This document shows, one piece after another, positions 44,783 through 55,942 of a stretch of 64,000 bases of DNA; position 1 is the stretch's first letter; each line of letters opens with the position of its first letter. Under the pieces are notes generated by a model. That model had not been told where the DNA came from. It ran no database searches and saw nothing but the letters and a program-made list of their open reading frames with translations. The translations under genes were made by a program, and so were the position numbers. This DNA is from Lotus japonicus (lineage: Eukaryota > Streptophyta > Magnoliopsida > Fabales > Fabaceae): contig NC_080044.1 in NCBI RefSeq assembly GCF_012489685.1, positions 23,850,369 through 23,914,368 on the forward strand. Direction: 5' to 3'.

Positions 44783-46019
44783 TGAAGGTGTGAAAAACGA
44801 CTAGAAGGGGGGGTTGAATAGCGTTTTCAATATAAAAACTTTCCCCTTAAAGATTTAAAGTAAATCTTTTCGGTTTCTCTAAGATAGATGGTGCAGCGGA
44901 TAAAGATAGAGAGAAGAGAGAAGCACACAAGTATTTTATCCTGGTTCACTTGATAAATCCCTCAAGCTAATCCAGTCCACCCGTTAAGGTGATTTCTTCC
45001 TTCTTAGAATGAAGGCAATCCACTAATCAGATAATTGTTACAACTGCACTTGAAACCTACAAGTGACTAACAATACACTGACTTAGCTATCACTAAGATT
45101 CACTCTCTTAGTCTTCTCTAGGATCCGATCAACCTTGATCTCCTAAAGGAATCACCACTAAGATTCACTCTCTTAGTCTTCTTAAGGATACTGACCTACC
45201 CGGTCCCTTAAGGAAAATCAAACAACTGTTTGAGGTTGGTGTTTACAAAGGTTTGCTTCTAAATAAGCTGAGTGTAAACTAAATAAGAACAGATGAAGAA
45301 AGTAGAGGCTTGAATCTTTTCTTGTATTGCAGCTCCTTTTTTTTTTCTCACTTAGCTTTCTTCTTTTCTTCAGCCTTTTATAGTCCAAGGTGCAAAGGAT
45401 ATTCCTGTTGAGAGAATATGACCGTTGGAGGGCATTTCTGGAACTTCCAGAACCTGCTGTGGCTGAACCTTGGTAGGTAGGCTTTTCAGAATAGTACACT
45501 GCTCTTGTACTTCTCGATAGAGACATTTGCCTTTAACCATTGACTTCTGATCAGAGTTATGCTTCGTGTTGGAACTTGTGAAGCTTGGTGATCAGAGTCA
45601 GAGGGATGCTTGGATCCTCTGACCTTCGTTACTTCTGCTTCTGAACCTTCAGAGCTTCTGGACCTTCAGAGCCTCTGGTCCTTCAGAGCTTCTGATCCTC
45701 AGATCTTCTGATCTTCTAATCTTCTGATCTTCTGATCTTCTAATCTTCTGATCTTCTGATCTTCTGATCCTCTGATCCTCAGATCTTCTGATCCTCAGAT
45801 CCTCTGATCTTCTGATCTTCTGATCTTCTGATCCTCTGATCCTCAGATCTTCTGATCTTCATAACTTCTGACGAATATATCTTCTGGTGTCAGAATCAGA
45901 ACCTGTTTGTCAAAATACTCAAGACAAACATTAGAGTATCATAGTTGTTCATCCACAAATAAATACTTGTTATCATCAAAACATAGAGTTGTACCACATG
46001 ACCAAATCTTGATCTTACA
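44783..46019 (-). repeat. 5' LTR of gag-only Copia-type element
   Basis: 1237 bp partner of 41112-42355; carries the shorter TCTGATC array at about 45650-45870. Confidence 0.9.
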
Positions 46020-46796
46020 CGGAAGACACGACACTGCCTCCGGCTACTGGTGCAACACCACCAGCATCCTCCATTATACGAACTGTGTACACAACTCCAT
46101 TCACGCTAATCTTCCTGCAGTTGGCAATCAACCCCAAATGAGTGGTACGAATTTGAACTCTTGCACAATCCAACCGTGAGAACGACACAGTGGCTTGATC
46201 AACCGCTACCAGCTGCCCCACCGACGAAACTAGATGATCAAGGCAATCTCTAGTCCACATATGGAGCGGCAACCCTGAGCACTGCACCCACGCAAGTCTA
46301 TGATCCAGCGCCACAGCCGGCGACCAGGTGTATACGACCTGGAACACCTCCTCAATCCATTCTTTTGATTCTGCGAGAACCTCCTCCAGGTTTACACCCA
46401 CCGGACCGGTCAAGAGAACCATGTCGTCACCCATATATCGCACCTGAGTAGTATGGTAACCCTCCAGAATGAAAGCATCTTGCACCGAGGAAATCCACTC
46501 CGGGTTCCTGAGTACCCCTACCAAGCTTCTACACAACCAATCCTCAACGTCTGGAACCACCGGGCCACTCCACACTTCCAATGGGGTGTCACGCAAGCCA
46601 TCCCCGAGGGAGCTACCGATACCCTCCGAGGCACCCTTCCCCGACACAATCTGCGCATACGAGCGCTGAGAGGCAATAGCATCCTTCATCCCAACGACAT
46701 CACCTTTCCTCGAATGATCCTGGCGCAGTTTAGTGTCAACAACAGCAGGCGCACGTCTCACACCCTTAGAGAAGCGAGGGACGTTCACACTGTCCT

Positions 46797-47519
46797 ATTT
46801 CTGTATATCAGAGTGATTTTCTTAGAGAAATTATTTCAAGGTAACTGGTGGACCCTACAATCAGTCATGGGTAGTAAATAAGAATTTTGTCTTTTATTCT
46901 TCAACAAGACAATATCCTCGTAAATAAGAGAGATCCAAACACATAATTAGATTAGTGTGAAAAGTTTGAGAAATGGTTACACTCTTGTTTTACACCTTTT
47001 ATTATTGGTTTATTCTATAAAAATCAATATAGGAGATGCACTGACAGTGTAAACTTGTTTTACACATGCACCCAATTGATTTCCGCCACATCAGCAATTT
47101 ATTAATTTACTAATTAAAATTAAAAAGATTTGTAACTACTTAGTCTTATGTGGCATAATGTGATTGGACGTCAAAACTTCTTTACACTGACAGTGCATAT
47201 CCATTAATCTCTTTTTAGATTATGTATTTATGAAGTATCTAAATTGAACTTTTAGATATCCTTTTAGGAAATAGACAAATAGTAGTGTGTATCTAGCCTT
47301 CTTTGAAATGTTTTAAAGGGGATATGAATTTTAACTTGATACATTCATTATTCCATTACTTGATTTGTTTTAACAACTGCTACATTATGTCAAAAAAAAA
47401 ACTGCTACATTAGATTGATTTTAGTTTTGGTTCAAACAAATTTATAGTGTTGTGTGATATTTGTGTATTTTGGCATTAGCTCGTGTTCTATTTTTTGATA
47501 CACTTGATAAATGATTTAG
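46797..47519. other. Non-coding, probable SFH intron with MITE
   Basis: No supported frame. It precedes an AG acceptor at 47518-47519 of the SFH exon, so it is probably intron. It includes the MITE at 47032-47202. I did not find SFH exons further upstream. Confidence 0.5.
47032..47202. mobile_element. 171-bp MITE with GGANATGCACTGNCAGTGTAAA ends
   Basis: Left end GGAGATGCACTGACAGTGTA and the complement of the right end GGATATGCACTGTCAGTGTA form 20-bp-plus TIRs with two mismatches. It has no coding capacity. A TSD could not be settled, so the superfamily is open. Confidence 0.75.
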
Positions 47520-47921
47520 TTGGTTGGGTCTAATGCCATAGTAATATTTGAAGGATTTCGAATTTGAAGAGCTGGAAGATGTACTTCAGTATTACCCCTT
47601 AAGTAGTGACGAATTTAGGAATTTTATGATGTGGGGCAAAATAAGTAAATAAATATCAATATCAATATCAATCAATATATATTAGAAAAGAAGAACTCTC
47701 AACATGTCAATTTGATGACGTGTCGATCGATCCCAGAATGATTCTCAGACCAATTTAATGACGTGTCACTCCAGATTAATTCTCAGGCCAATTTGATGAG
47801 GTGTCACTCCCAGATTAATTCTCATTTGATATTATCCAACTTCGTTTCAAACCAAACTGAAAAAAGTCCAAACTTGGGTTCGTTTATGTGGGTTGTATTT
47901 TTGACTCTGCACTTCTGAATG

Positions 47922-48088
47922 AATCAGAGGAAGCAGAAGAATGGGGGGTTTAGGAGGCCTGTTGTCATCAAGAACCATAAGCAACCGCAGCAGCAGCCAA
48001 CTGTGGATCCTATCACGGGGAAAAGATCCCTAAGAGTTTTGTGTTTTCACGAGGCCTGATGCTTCCATATACTTCTCTTAACCTCAAG
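47922..48088 (+). pseudogene. PPAN (Peter Pan/SSF1, Brix-domain) exon fragment captured by Helitron
   Basis: Reading gives FRRPVVIKNHKQPQQQPTVD then, after a one-base shift in an A-run, KIPKSFVFSRG and LMLPYTSLNLK followed by a GT donor at 48089. This matches the start of plant PPAN, a nucleolar protein needed for large-subunit ribosome assembly, with about 14-16 residues missing between SRG and LMLPYT. The family match is from recall of conserved motifs (KSFVFxRG, LMLPYTxLNL). The frameshift and deletion rule out function. Later PPAN exons are not evident. Confidence 0.62.
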
Positions 48089-49010
48089 GTGAATAGTAAT
48101 TTCTTTTTCATGTTCGTTATTCATATTTGGATGTTCTATGCCCTGCACTTATAACTTGGTTTTTGAAAGTTCCTTCAATTTGAATGTTTTCAGTGTCCTT
48201 TGCAATACAAGCTAATAAAATGAATTTCCCAGCAGTGCACTCTGGTTTCAGGAAAGATGAATTACGGAGGAGGAAGTAGATGTTGCATATGTTTGAATAA
48301 TTCCAAGGTAACCCTCTTGCTGTATCTTTTGTTCCCCATCACTCCTTAAGTGTTCCTTTTGTAGGTTACTTTCTATTACTTTAAATGATCATATCTTGCT
48401 CATTTATCTCTCTGTCTCTCCAGTATTGCACAGTTTAAAGGAGAGTTTTGACTAGGCTATACAGAGAGATGATGTCAAGGCAATTGTTGTGACACGTATT
48501 GCACTGTGCTTTCCAATTAAACAACTTACAAATAATTTGGAAGGGGCGACACTTAAGTTTGTTCAATTTAATGAGATAGGCTTGGTAATTAGATAGGATT
48601 TGATGTCAAAAGAAGTGCTATCTATTAGGTTAATTTTCATGAATTATCTTTAGATCTGTTTATCTCATTAGGATAATTTTTGTTAGTGGTCTACCAAGTC
48701 GTTTTTCGCTTTCAGTTTGGTGGTCGCAATTGATGAGTACTTTATTTTCCTACCTGCATGCTAGGACAGGGGATTGTTTTGGATCTTTGAAGGGGGACCA
48801 TGTCTCATTCAAGAAGCTCAAAGCTTAATATAACATGATTAAAGACAACATATCTAAAGCGTTTTCAATGCTAGCTTCTTTTATATATAATGATTTTTTA
48901 ATTGCTCTGATTAAGTTTTTTCAGTTTCATCGCTAGGATGTTTTTTTTAAATCATGTAAAATGGATAAATGATGTGTTTCATTATAATATGAATGATTTT
49001 GGGTTAAAAT
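48089..49010. other. Helitron interior, non-coding
   Basis: No supported frame. One segment after an AG site at about 48252 (GAAAGATGAATTACGGAGGA) ending in AAG|GTAACC at 48307 could be another captured exon, but it contains stops in all useful frames. Confidence 0.4.
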
Positions 49011-49015
49011 GGTTG

Positions 49016-49309
49016 TGTTCCATCATGAACATTGAGATGAGGTATGTGAGATTCCTAGAGAGAATGAGAGCGTAACCGCTTAGAGAGAGAAAGTAACTGA
49101 ATTTCCAGCTTGTTATTTCTCAAATGAGCTAAGAGTCTCTTACAATTGGTCACCGTCCCCTATTTATAGTTGGGGGAGTTGGGCCTAACGCCTCTAAACC
49201 ATCCTAATGGGCCGGTTGGGCCTCCAAGACGAAGGCCCAAGTCCCTGATGCGCTCCTCGCCCTAGGCCAGCGCCCCTGGGCGAGGGACTCTGGGGTCTCG
49301 CCCAGTCCA
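49016..49309 (-). repeat. 3' LTR of Tat-like element
   Basis: 294 bp; lacks a 26-bp segment (about 55646-55672) present in the partner LTR. Its sequence includes GGGCGAGGGACTCTGGGGTC near the outer end. Confidence 0.9.
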
Positions 49310-50023
49310 CAAGTCCACAAGACACCGAGCTCGAAGCATGAGAGCTAAGTGTGTCTTTAAACAGGAAAGACAAGGCGATGGACGTAAAAAACTAACTAAT
49401 GTTAAACACAAGGTACAGAAATAAAGAGCAATTGCCAACATGGCTTGGTAATTTAAAGCCTAAAAATTTGAAATTTTGAACGTCTTGCTACGCTCCCTTG
49501 GCGGCTTGAGTCCACAAGCGAGCTTGCAGCGATGATGCTGGATTTGCCCGCCCCGCCATAGTTACGCACGTGCCCTGAACCGTAACTTTTGACATATGTC
49601 AAGCCTGCGCCCCACGTTGCGCCCTGAGTTGATACAAGGGTAAGTGAATCCAAGGAATCTCAGTCGCTATCTCTGGAACGTCCTTTTGAATCACAGTAGA
49701 GTCTGACAATTTGAATTCAAACCAATAAGCTTTAACTGTTGTAACCCTTCGTTTAATGCATTGTTTTCTTCTTCCTGAAACTCATGCTGCACTCCCTTAA
49801 GTAATCATTTTACCTTGTCACGTCAAGGCACAATTCCCCAACCGCTACTCTACCTGGCCTTTAAATTCTCTCTTCTTCCATTTTTCGCCTTTTTCCCATC
49901 AACTGTTCCCATATTCCTTCCTGACTCTCACACGCTCCGGTTCCCCTTGCCGATCTTGCGAACTTAAAGATCCGGCGGGGCCCTTTTATTTTCTTATTCT
50001 CTCTTTCTCCTTCTATTTTTACG

Positions 50024-52102
50024 ATGCCTTCCGGCGGGGCCCTTTTCTCCGTGGAGGAGATCAAATCCCATTGCTTGGCAACCTTTGCCACTCTTCCTTC
50101 CCCCATCTTCGAGGCTCATGATCAGGGAGTTCTTGACCAACCATCAGAGCTCTCTACTAGCGGATCCCTTTCGGACCTTGCCCACAGGGCTGGTGGGCTT
50201 TGCAGGTCCCCGCTATTAGAGGGCCTCCTTCGTACTTCCGGCTGCAAAGAGCAAGATCGCCCTTGGCAACATCGTGTGTTTAACGACCCCAAGTATTCCC
50301 ACTTCTTCTTTGTATATGAGTACTTGTTTCTTGATCTTGGTGTTAAACTTCCCTTTTCACCCTTTCTCACCCAAGTGCTATGTGATATTAACGTTTCTCC
50401 TTGTCAACTTCACCCTTGCTCCTGGGCTTATCTGAAGTGCTTCGAAATTCTCTGTCGCAGCGTTGATGTGGTTCCTTCCCCTGCCCTCTTTTCTTTTTTC
50501 TTCGAAGCAGATCCCCGATCTCTAGAGACCCATGGTTGGGTCATCCTGGTGCCCCGGCCGGGCCGCGAACGATTTGCCCCCCACCAGGTTGGCTTCGAAT
50601 CTTGCCTGGCTCGCCGGTATTTCCGGGTCATCGTCCACCCTGCTTACCCCTCGACATTTCCACAGAAGGATGGGAAGGCCCTTTTCCCTCTTTACTGGAC
50701 ACAGTGTCCCAAAACCACATCCAATTCTCTCGAGACGCGCTCTTCCTCTAGAGAGAATTTCGCCATTGGTGTCTTATCCCAACTTCCTCTTTTCAGTTGC
50801 ACTGACCTACTCAGTGTTTCCCCAGGATCCAAACTGTTTCCTCGATTAGGTTTTCCCTTTACCGTCCTCTTCACACCTTCCTCTTAATCTCTTCGCTTCT
50901 GATGACTCTTTCCTTTGCATTTCAGGGAACATGAAGTTTTCTACTTCCGAACTGCTGGAGGCCTTCCTCTCCGGGAACGATAAGGTACCGTCCCCGGCTC
51001 AAGTTGGGGAGAAAAGGCAAAGCTCGCCGATAAGTGAGGGCTCTCCCGAGAAAAAGAAGCTGGGCGAGACAGGCTCTCGGGTTGCACCTTTGACTGTTAC
51101 GGGCGAGGGATCCATCGTGTCCGCCCCGGCTGTCCCGGATAGCACACGTGACTCCTTGGTGCCCGATCACCAGGGTGAGGCGGACACTTCCCTTGCCGTG
51201 GATATTTCTTGCCCCTTGGACTCAATGGCGGGCCAGCAGCCTCCGTCCACTGACCGCCCGCTGTGTCCTCCGCCCGTCCAGACTACTCAAGATTCACCTC
51301 CTCCTCGGACCACCCAAAGGACCCCTCTAGCAGCTCTTCTGTCGATCCCTTCTCCTTTTTACTCTCTCATCCTTGCCTTGAGAAATTGAGGGAAGTGCCC
51401 AGCCAAAACCCGCAAGAGGTGGCCCAAGAAGCTGTGTCAAGTCTTCTTCGCACCGGCTGTCTGTTCGCTCAGGTGGCTTGGCAGGCTCGGCCTTTTACTG
51501 GAATTGCGGGGCTTCGCCAAGAGGTGGAAAAGCTGCAGTCCATCAACCTTCAAGCCAACGAGACCTGCTCCAAGTTGTCTGCCCAGTTAGCCACTGAGGT
51601 GGATAGGACAAAGAAGATGCAGAAAAAACTCGCGGAAGCGACGATTGCAAAGGCTGCGGCGGACGAGAAGGAGAGGAAACTTGAGAACCAGGTTGAGGGA
51701 CTCCGCAAATACCTTAGTGCTAAGGAGGCCACTATTGCTTCTCAGGAGGAAAGCCTTGCTGCCAAAGATAAGGAGATTGCCGATCTGCGCGAAGGGCTGG
51801 CGGCCAAAGGTGAGTTACTTGCTGAGACCCGGTCAGATTTGGAATCGAAATGCAAACTCTTGGTCGAGAAGGATGCCCAGGCCATCGCCTTGGAGGAGCA
51901 GATAAGGAGAGAAGCTGCTTTCGCGACAGCCCACGAGCGTATCTGCGGCTTCCTAATTTGCAAAGCTCAGGTCAAGCACCTCCATCCAAATGTCGACCTT
52001 GCACCCCTGGGAGTTTTCAAGAAGGTCACCCCTGCCGGATTGGTGGGTCGGGAAGATCCACCGGAAGTTGCTCACGTTGACCTTGGAGACACTGTGGAGT
52101 AA
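50024..52102 (+). pseudogene. Antisense ORF of Tat-like element (gypsy-type transposon protein family)
   Basis: Opposite in strand to pol. Part 1 (50024-50887, MPSGGALFSVEEIKSHCL) has the Trp/Phe/Pro-rich block (YLFLDLGVKLPFSPFLTQVL, LHPCSWAYLKCFEILCRS, FFFEADPRS, FPLYWTQCP) of the plant putative gypsy-type transposon family (PF04195-like). Part 2 opens after a good 3' splice site (TTTGCATTTCAG at 50919-50930) with MKFSTSELLEAFLSG, has a Ser/Pro-rich stretch, shifts frame at about 51290-51380 and ends in a long coiled coil (about 51490-51930, heptads of LRQEVEKLQSINLQAN, VEGLRKYLSAKEATI). This type of antisense gene is known in Tat elements and has no agreed function. The frameshift makes this copy doubtful. 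Confidence 0.7.
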
Positions 52103-52700
52103 GAGAGTAAAATGTAATGTTAACTTGTTTGAAGTTATTGTAACGCCTTGTACTTCTTAATTTCACTTAAACTTTTGTCTGTATTTTACTTTCAAGTTTG
52201 ATCAATTCAGCTTTATTTTTTTACGTTTTATGTTTGTTTTAGCGCTTTTCTGGAGTTTTTCTTTTCTCTCAACACCCCCCATAGTTCCCCTATTTCTGAA
52301 TTACGTCCGACGACATTGATGGTTGCTTTGTTTAACTAGGACTTCTGCTCAATTTTTGATTTGAGGCTTTCGTCACACCAATATTTCTCGTAAGAGCAGG
52401 TGTGGCATCGCCGGTTTTGCCCTAGCGAGGACTTATTGCTATTAGGGACCCAATGGCCATATAGGTTTACCCAGACTTATGCCTAGTTATGTTCACGCGC
52501 CCATATTTCGGGGGGATTTAGGGATAAGAAGTTTATCCGCACACATCGCCGACGAGTGACGGCGAGCTGCGTCGGTTTTTCCGGAGCGATCCCCAGACTT
52601 CAAGGTCGTGTTGGGATCGCCACCTTCAGGGAATTTTTCCCACCTAGCTCTCGCCGCAATTCAGTGTGATTGAAATTGCTGGATACAATTTTTGTATTTT
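52103..52700. other. 3' flank of antisense ORF, non-coding
   Basis: No supported frame. It contains AATTTCACTTAAAC and a TTTATTTTTTTACG run that could serve as 3' end signals for the plus-strand ORF, but I see no distinctive terminator. Confidence 0.4.
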
Positions 52701-52717
52701 CAATCAGACGTGATAGT

Positions 52718-52895
52718 CAACAAACTCCTGAGATGGAGAACAAGAACGTGTCTTTGTTTTTACCATTTAGGCGCTTAGGCCAACAAACTCTCGAAATGGA
52801 GAACAAGAACATGTCTTTGTTTTTACCATTTAGGCGCTTTGACAACAAACTCTCGAAATGGAGAACAAGAACGTGTCTTTGTTTTTACACCTTCA
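52718..52895. repeat. Three tandem copies of a 62-63-bp unit
   Basis: Units start at 52718, 52781 and 52843, each with CAACAAACTC...AAATGGAGAACAAGAA and GTGTCTTTGTTTTTACC-type segments. The last unit is cut at its end. It lies between the antisense ORF and the integrase remnant. Confidence 0.9.
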
Positions 52896-52956
52896 ATCTT
52901 TGCGAGACGCGCTTAGCTGATCGTCCTCGCTCCGAAAACAGCTCCTTGTCAATCCC

Positions 52957-53154
52957 TTAGCTGTAATAGTATTTTAGGCTCGCCGCGTTCCAGGAGCGTG
53001 GTACTCTCCTTCCGTCCAAGCTTTCCAGGTGATAGGCCCCATTCCCTAAGGCCTTCAAAATTCTGTAGGGGCCTTCCCAGATTGGACTCAGCTTATTCCC
53101 AGTGCTCTCGGTTCGATTCTTTAGCACCAGGTCCCCCTCCTGCATCGCCCTCGG
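52957..53154 (-). pseudogene. Integrase C-terminal remnant
   Basis: Reads GDLVLKNRTESTGNKLSPIW, EGPYRILKALGNGAYHLESL and ends RSWNAASLKYYYS, the C-terminal tail typical of Tat/Gypsy integrases. It lies only about 10 bases from the end of the RT/RNase H start frame, so the integrase core and most of RNase H are deleted between. Confidence 0.82.
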
Positions 53155-55278
53155 TCACACTTTCGAGTCATACTTTGACAACACGGGTGGTGCGGACAAC
53201 ATCTCTTTGAGGCGTTTAAAGGCTTCTTCGCATTCTGAACTCCACTCGAATGCCGCATTCTTCTTTAGGCACTTGAAGAATGGGGCCGACTTGTCGCCCG
53301 GATGAGGGAGAAACCTGGACAGGGCTGCAATCCGCCCTGTCAGGCGTTGCACCTTTTTTACACTGCTGGAGCTTTTCATTTCTTGGATTGCTTTACACTT
53401 ATCTGGATTGATCTTAATCCCTCTTGACGTAATTGTGAAGCCTAAAAACTTCCCGCCCTGTATACCAAAAGAACACTTCTCCGGATTGAGCCTCATATTA
53501 TGTTTTCGGAGCCTGCCAAAAGCTTCTGTCAAATCCTCATGATGGCTTGATCCCAAAACCGATTTCACGATCATATCATCGACATATACCTCCATGTTCC
53601 TTCCTACTTGAACTTCAAATACCCTATCCATCAACCGCTGATACGTCGCCCCTGCATTCTTCAGCCTAAAGGGCATAGTTTGATAACAGTAGTTTACCCT
53701 AGCGGTCATGAAGGCCGTTTTGTCTTCATCCGATGGGTGCATCTTGATTTGGTGATATCCCGAATAGGCATCCATCAGACTCAGCAGCTCATTTCCTGAC
53801 GCTCCATCCACTAGCTTGTCTATGCTCGGTAATGGATAAGAATCTTTCGGACATGCCTTGTTCAGGTCTGTGTAGTCTACACACATCTGCCATTTTCCGT
53901 CCGCCTTCTTTACCATCACCACATTCGCCAGCCAAGTAGGATACTTAATTTCCCGGATGAAGTCTGTCGCCAGTAATTTGTTCACCTCTTGCTGGATTAC
54001 CTTCTCCTTTTCATCGCCCATTCGCCGGCGCGTCTGGGTCACTGGTTTAATTCCGGGATTTAGCGCCAGCCTGTGGCAAATGAAGTTCGGGTCTATCCCT
54101 GGCATGTCCTTGTGACTCCAAGCAAAGAGATCCAAGTTCTCGCCCAATAGCTTTGATAATCTCTGTTCCTGGGCCTCAGTCAGTCGGGTCCCTATCTTGA
54201 GTATCTTCTCGCCAAATTTCAGTTCCTTGGTCTCCTCGATCGGCGTGGGCTTGTTGACTCGCCCCTCGCCCCTTGGATCTAGGTTTTCTTCCGGCACATC
54301 GACCTCGTTGCATCGGTGTCCCACCGAGGAGTTCCTTTTCCCGTACCGGTCTACCGCGTTGCAGTAGCACTCCCTCGCCGTTTTCTGGTCCACAACCACT
54401 CTCCCAATTTGTCCATTCGGCAAATGATATTTAACCGCCAAGTGTGCTGTCGAAATCACAGCGCACAGGCGGTTCAAGGTGTTTCTGCCAATTATCTTGT
54501 TGTACGATCCCTCCGTTCCTAGGATCAAGTATTTCACCTTCAGCGTCCTAGCGTTCTCTCGCTCGCCGAATGTGGTATCAAGGTCAAGGACGCGTCTCAC
54601 CCATACTTGCTCGCCCGTAAACCCCACCAGAGTCCCTGCATAAGGAGTGAGATATGCCTCATTCAAATCGAGCCGATCAAATACCTCGCCGTAAATGATG
54701 TTCGCTAAACTCCCTTGATCCAAAAGTACTCGTTGTACATTAAGTTGGTTGACGCGAAAGAGGATTACAATCAGAGCGTCTAGATGTGGCTTTATTCCAA
54801 CGAAGTCATCGGACGAAAAGGTAATGTCTGGATGTGAAAAACCGAAAGGAACTTCTGTTACCGTGTTCACTGCCCTAGCATACCGCTTCCTAGCTGCACT
54901 GGTGATTCCTCCTCCTCCAAACGCTCCGGCAATCGTGTGTACTCCTTTGGGTATTGGAGCTCTACCGCCCTGCACTCTAGTAGGTCTTCCTGCCGCTATC
55001 AGTTTCCCAACTTCACGCTGCAACGTGCGGCACTCCTCTGTGACGTGGTCCATGGCCTGGTGATAAACGCACCACTCACCTCCCGACTCGCCACTTATTC
55101 GCGTTGTTAACGGCTCTCGGAGGATTTCCGATGTAGACGGTTTGTCCAGGCGCGCCAGCTTTCCTTTTAGAGATGAGTTTCTCCATTCCTTCGAGGATTT
55201 CCAATAGCTTTTCCTTTGCAACATCCGAAGCTTCGTCGTTGTATTTGCTTCTCGGGCCTCCGTGTCCTGCTGCTCCAA
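53155..55278 (-). pseudogene. Gypsy (Tat-like) Gag-end, protease and reverse transcriptase
   Basis: An open frame of 707 codons. It starts in degraded Gag sequence (CVYHQAMDHVTEECRTLQRE is the Tat zinc-finger-like motif; the zinc knuckle CCHC is modified). Protease follows with VLLDQGSLANIIY (usually D-x-G-S). RT has NVVMVKKADGKWQMCVDYTD, LSLMDAYSGYHQIKM, FRLKNAGATYQRLMD, YVDDMIVKS and LGFTITSRGIKINPDK. It then enters the RNase H tether (LTGRIAALSRFLPHPGDKSA, FEWSSECEEAFKRLK) and stops at KYDSKV, where the deletion begins. Protease shows DQGS where DTGS/DxGS is expected. Confidence 0.85.
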
Positions 55279-55617
55279 ACCACGACTTATGTCGCGAATC
55301 AGCCACCTCCAATCTCTGAGTGTCCAACGACCAGGGTGACGGCGGTTTTCCTTCTGAGAATTTCAACAAGGAGACTGAAGATTCCGCCTCCTTCTCGCGT
55401 CGCCTTCTATATGCTTGATGCGGATTGCGCGTGTGCTTCATCCTTCGTTCGCTTTGTCGACGTTGCGCTTCCATTAAGTGCCACCAACAAATCAAGAATT
55501 TGACTCAGAAATTGAAAACCGAAGAGAATCGCACGAAAAAACGAACTTCACTCAGCTAAACCATGCTCCACGTAGTCCGGGAATCGAAATCTACCGTTCC
55601 CCACAGACGGCGCCAAA
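55279..55617 (-). pseudogene. Tat-like Gag N-terminal fragment and leader
   Basis: The minus-strand frame at 55076-55495 (EAQRRQSERRMKHTRNPHQA, RRRREKEAESS) matches the basic leader of Tat Gag but the central Retrotrans_gag domain is absent, so gag too is internally deleted. The remaining 110 bp to the LTR contain the PBS at about 55598-55615. Confidence 0.55.
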
Positions 55618-55937
55618 TGTTCCATTATGAACATTGAAATGAGGTATAGTACCTAAGGTGCAAGGAACGTGATGTGAGATTCCTAGAGAGAATGAGAGCG
55701 TAACCGCTTAGAGAGAGAAAGTAACTGAATTTCCAGTTTGTTATTTCTCAAATAATCTAAGAGTCCCTTACAATTGGTCACCGTCCCTTATTTATAGTTG
55801 GGGGAGTTGGGCCTAACGCCTCTAAACCATCCTAATGGGCCGGTTGGGCCTCCAAGACGAAGGCCCAAGTCCCTGATGCGCTCCTCGCCCTAGGCCAGCG
55901 CCCCTGGGCGAGGGACCCTGGGGTCTCGCCCAGTCCA
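55618..55937 (-). repeat. 5' LTR of Tat-like element
   Basis: 320 bp partner of 49016-49309, including a 26-bp segment (AGTACCTAAGGTGCAAGGAA and following) missing in the other LTR. Confidence 0.9.
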
Positions 55938-55942
55938 GGTTG

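Larger units (their letters stand above)
41112..46019 (-). mobile_element. Gag-only Sirevirus/Copia-type LTR retrotransposon
   Basis: LTRs 41112-42355 (1244 bp) and 44783-46019 (1237 bp) share TGAAGGTGTG and TCTTACA ends on the plus strand, with a perfect TSD CGGAA (41107-41111 and 46020-46024). The minus-strand PBS TGGTATCAGAGC sits at 44769-44780, and the PPT AAAAAGGGGGAGAT next to the 3' LTR at about 42356-42369. The interior (2.4 kb) carries one Gag gene (43206-44708) and no pol. Several purine-tract copies (CTCCCCCTTTTTG at about 42358 and 42602; CTCCCCCT at about 42525 and 42682) resemble the iterated PPTs known in Sireviruses such as soybean SIRE1. Confidence 0.9.
36223..46788 (-). mobile_element. 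L1-type LINE, split by LTR element
   Basis: The element lies on the minus strand. Its poly(A) tail is the T-run at 36222-36232. An 8-bp TSD ACTGTCCT is found at 36215-36222 and 46789-46796. It includes most of ORF1, full ORF2 with endonuclease and reverse transcriptase, and a roughly 230-bp 3' UTR. The 5' UTR and the start of ORF1 are missing, so it is slightly 5'-truncated. Without the 4.9-kb LTR insertion it is about 5.65 kb. Confidence 0.88.
40109..46788 (-). pseudogene. LINE ORF1 (nucleic-acid-binding), split by LTR insertion
   Basis: N-terminal part 46788-46020 and C-terminal part 41106-40109. Counting across the insertion with one TSD copy, the frame is kept (769 + 53 nt = 274 codons before the next block), so ORF1 was open when hit. 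The N-part resembles the DUF4283-type RNA-binding domain of plant L1 ORF1 (QVRYMGDDMVLLTGP, WIEEVFQVVYTWS, AWVQCSGLPLHMWTRDCLD, IRTTHLG). The C-part is low-complexity Val/Gly/Ala-rich and ends by overlapping ORF2. No CCHC knuckle is evident. The first codon given is GTG and is only the 5' truncation point. Confidence 0.8.
49016..55937 (-). mobile_element. Tat-like Gypsy LTR retrotransposon, internally deleted, with antisense ORF
   Basis: LTRs 49016-49309 (294 bp) and 55618-55937 (320 bp) are flanked by a perfect TSD GGTTG (49011-49015 and 55938-55942). Next to the 5' LTR the minus strand has TTTGGCGCCGTCTGTGGGGA, a PBS of the kind found in Tat/Athila elements. The pol frame (53155-55278) is Gypsy with RT, but RNase H and the integrase core are missing. 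The 3' half carries a plus-strand, spliced ORF. LTRs differ at about 8 positions and by a 26-bp indel, so it is older than the other LTR elements here. It lies inside the Helitron. Confidence 0.9.
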
